Shown here piece after piece: positions 60,069-61,577 of a stretch of DNA of 61,577 nucleotides. The notes beneath the pieces are model-generated. The model was not told the origin of the DNA. It searched no databases and saw only the letters and a program-made list of their open reading frames with translations. Both the position numbers and the translations under genes were made by a program. Position 1 is the stretch's first letter; every line of letters begins with the position of its first letter. Location of the stretch: contig NZ_JARWOP010000115.1 in NCBI RefSeq assembly GCF_029868745.1, positions 1 to 61,577 of the forward strand, given 5' to 3'. The DNA is from Nocardia wallacei (GTDB lineage: Bacteria > Actinomycetota > Actinomycetes > Mycobacteriales > Mycobacteriaceae).

Positions 60069-60992
60069 TCAGCCGTGCTCGTCGCGGTACTGCGCGGCGG
60101 CCGCGGGATGCAGCGGAACGCTGCCGGTGCCGACCAGCCAGCGGCGGTTCAGGAAGTGGAATCCCAAGGCCTGCACGGGCATCAGCCCGTCGGCGCTGTG
60201 CACGAGGAGCCTGGTGATGCTCGCTACCGTCGCGTCGGGGAGTCCGGACCCGGCGAGGAGCAGATTCGGCACGCCGATCGTGGCGAGTCCGGGGCTGCCC
60301 GGGTAGGCGTCGGCGGGTATCGCGACCCGGTCGTAGTCGTAGCCGAACCGCTGCCGCAGGGCGGGGACCATCTCGCCGAGATCGATCAGCCGGGCCCGCG
60401 CCGGGATGTCGGGTCCCGGCGTCGGTATGCCGCCGCCCCAGACGATCGCGTCCACCACGCCGGTGTGCAGCAGGGCCACCGCGTCGGACAGCTCATGGTT
60501 GCCGCTCACCACATCGTGGGCGGGGTCGAGGCCTGCCGCGCGCAGCATCCGCTCCGCGGTGCTGGATCCGCCGGATCCTCTGACGCCCAGGTCGATTCGC
60601 GCGCCGCGCAGCTCGCCGACCCGCCGGATCGGGCTGTCGGAGGTCACCGCCAGCTGGATGTAGGTTTCGTAGAGCCGCCCGATCGCCCGCGCGCGGGTGC
60701 CCGTGGCGGCCACCGTGTCCGCCAGCGACAGCGCGGCGTCGATCTCGCCGCGGGCGAGCAGGTCGAGATTCGCCAGCGACCCGTCGGTGACGATCGGCTC
60801 GATGCGCACCGTGCTGTCGCGGGCCCCGGCGTCGGCCAGCAGGTGCGCGAACTCGTGGAACAGCCCACCGGCGCGGCCGGAGCCGAGCCGGACGGACTCG
60901 ATGTCGCCCCGGGCGCCGCAGCCGGGGAGTGCCAGCGCGGCGGTCAGGCCGAGCAATGCCCGGCGCCGCAGTACGGGAGCGCCGTCATACAT
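60069..60992 (-). CDS. TAXI-family solute-binding lipoprotein
   Basis: 307 residues. N-terminal signal RRRALLGLTAALALPGC with lipobox Cys25. The mature part has the TAXI (TRAP-associated extracytoplasmic immunogenic) pattern: SVRLGSGRAGGLFHEFAHLL, DLLARGEIDAALSLADTVAA, GVRGSGGSSTAERMLRAAGL, VVDAIVWGGGIPTPG and the conserved end region. I use ATG 60992 because AGGAG is eight bases upstream and the signal peptide starts there; the longer frame from 61136 adds 48 unlikely residues. No TRAP membrane subunits lie nearby. It converges on the sensor kinase, so it may present a ligand to that kinase rather than to a transporter. Confidence 0.82.
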   Translation of the reverse strand: MYDGAPVLRRRALLGLTAALALPGCGARGDIESVRLGSGRAGGLFHEFAHLLADAGARDSTVRIEPIVTDGSLANLDLLARGEIDAALSLADTVAATGTRARAIGRLYETYIQLAVTSDSPIRRVGELRGARIDLGVRGSGGSSTAERMLRAAGLDPAHDVVSGNHELSDAVALLHTGVVDAIVWGGGIPTPGPDIPARARLIDLGEMVPALRQRFGYDYDRVAIPADAYPGSPGLATIGVPNLLLAGSGLPDATVASITRLLVHSADGLMPVQALGFHFLNRRWLVGTGSVPLHPAAAAQYRDEHG

Positions 60993-61231
60993 CGATGGTG
61001 CTCCTGATCGTCTGCCTCGCCCGCGCCGCGTCGGCACGCTGGTGACCGGTGCGGTTCGGGCCATTGCAGCCGTGTCCCCGGCGTCTGTCAACGCGGTGCC
61101 GCCGCCGGTGGGAGCAGGCGGTTCCGGGTCGGCCACGCCGTCGGCGAGGGACAGCGGTTCCGGCCGGGCGGCTTAAGCTGTGGAGCGGAGTACGGAGCCG
61201 AATGGTCGGTTCATACGCGAAAGGAATACGC

Positions 61232-61519
61232 ATGATCGCTGTCATCGCCGAGTTGACCGTGCAGGACGGGAAGGGCGTCGAACTGGAATCCGTCGTGGCC
61301 GATCTCGTCGTCCAGATCGAGCGGAACGAGCCGGGTAACCGGGCGTACCGGCTGGTGCGGTCCAAGCAGGACCCGAACTCGTATCGGATCTTCGAGCTGT
61401 ACGACGACGAGGCCGCCCTCGAACAGCACGGCAAGTCCGAGCACTTCCGCGCCGCCGGGCAGCGGCTCGCACCGCTGCTCGCCGGCGCGCCGAAGATCGA
61501 GTTCTTGGCCGCGGTGTGA
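61232..61519 (+). CDS. Small antibiotic-biosynthesis-monooxygenase (ABM) domain protein, YgiN-like
   Basis: 95 residues, a single ABM domain (IAVIAELTVQDGKGVELESV, YRLVRSKQDPNSYRIFELYD, EALEQHG-type helix AALEQHGKSEHF). It is the usual size for cofactor-free quinol or polyketide monooxygenases of this fold, which work as dimers. ATG 61232 has AAGGAA upstream; the longer frame from 61049 runs antisense to the TAXI gene and is not convincing. Divergent from the TAXI protein, with about 240 bases between. Confidence 0.85.
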   Translation: MIAVIAELTVQDGKGVELESVVADLVVQIERNEPGNRAYRLVRSKQDPNSYRIFELYDDEAALEQHGKSEHFRAAGQRLAPLLAGAPKIEFLAAV

Positions 61520-61577
61520 CGGATTTCCTGGATAATGGTCAGCTGGGGAGGTAGCAGCGGGCGGCGGGCAGGGCTTG

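Noticed and set aside
61520..61577. Possible start of another gene at the right edge
   Set aside because: Only 58 bases remain after the ABM gene, without a start codon plus ribosome binding site that I can support.

Overview
The window looks like chromosomal DNA of a mycolic-acid actinomycete, most likely Nocardia or a close relative. GC is high and genes are densely packed with many 4-base start/stop overlaps. The NRPS adenylation cores, the membrane-anchored Ser/Thr kinase and the proline-rich membrane protein are of a type common in Nocardiaceae. The genus is inferred from style, not from a marker gene. No rRNA, tRNA, CRISPR array or intact insertion sequence was seen.

Region by region. 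(1) 1-1842: the start of a leftward acyl-CoA dehydrogenase runs off the edge, divergent from an XRE-TetR fusion regulator. A decayed short-chain dehydrogenase (SDR) remnant follows. (2) 1843-14067: a LysR regulator faces a ten-gene rightward operon. Its genes are an NtaA/DszA-type flavin monooxygenase, a complete Dpp/Opp-type ABC importer (binding lipoprotein, two permeases, two ATPases), an SsuD-like monooxygenase, a class III CoA-transferase, a crotonase-fold protein, a cysteine-dioxygenase-like cupin and an alpha/beta hydrolase. Almost every junction overlaps, so this reads as one uptake-and-breakdown unit, most plausibly for an organosulfur compound. (3) 14068-14715: a long leader with a short Cys-containing ORF behind a strong ribosome binding site.

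(4) 14716-50395: 36 kb of nonribosomal peptide synthetase in three reading frames. Nine modules can be read: C*-A(Thr)-T / C-A-T / C-A-nMT-T / C-A-nMT-T // C-A-T / C-A-T-E // DCL-A-T-E / DCL-A-T / C-A-nMT-T-TE. The predicted product is an N-acylated, Thr-first nonapeptide with three N-methyl residues (3, 4, 9) and two D residues (6, 7), released and probably cyclised by the thioesterase. The second and third synthetases are in the same frame and are separated by one TAA codon that cuts an epimerisation domain. No MbtH-like protein, phosphopantetheinyl transferase, acyl-CoA ligase or exporter lies in the window.

(5) 50549-54050: three possible tailoring genes (a ferredoxin-like/cupin protein, a VAO-type flavin oxidase and a group A flavin monooxygenase). 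(6) 54067-57420: a transmembrane Ser/Thr kinase, a patatin-like phospholipase and a proline-rich single-pass protein. (7) 57752-61519: a small membrane protein coupled to an OmpR-type response regulator and sensor kinase, a convergent TAXI-type binding lipoprotein, and a small ABM-fold monooxygenase. The last 58 bases show nothing I can name.
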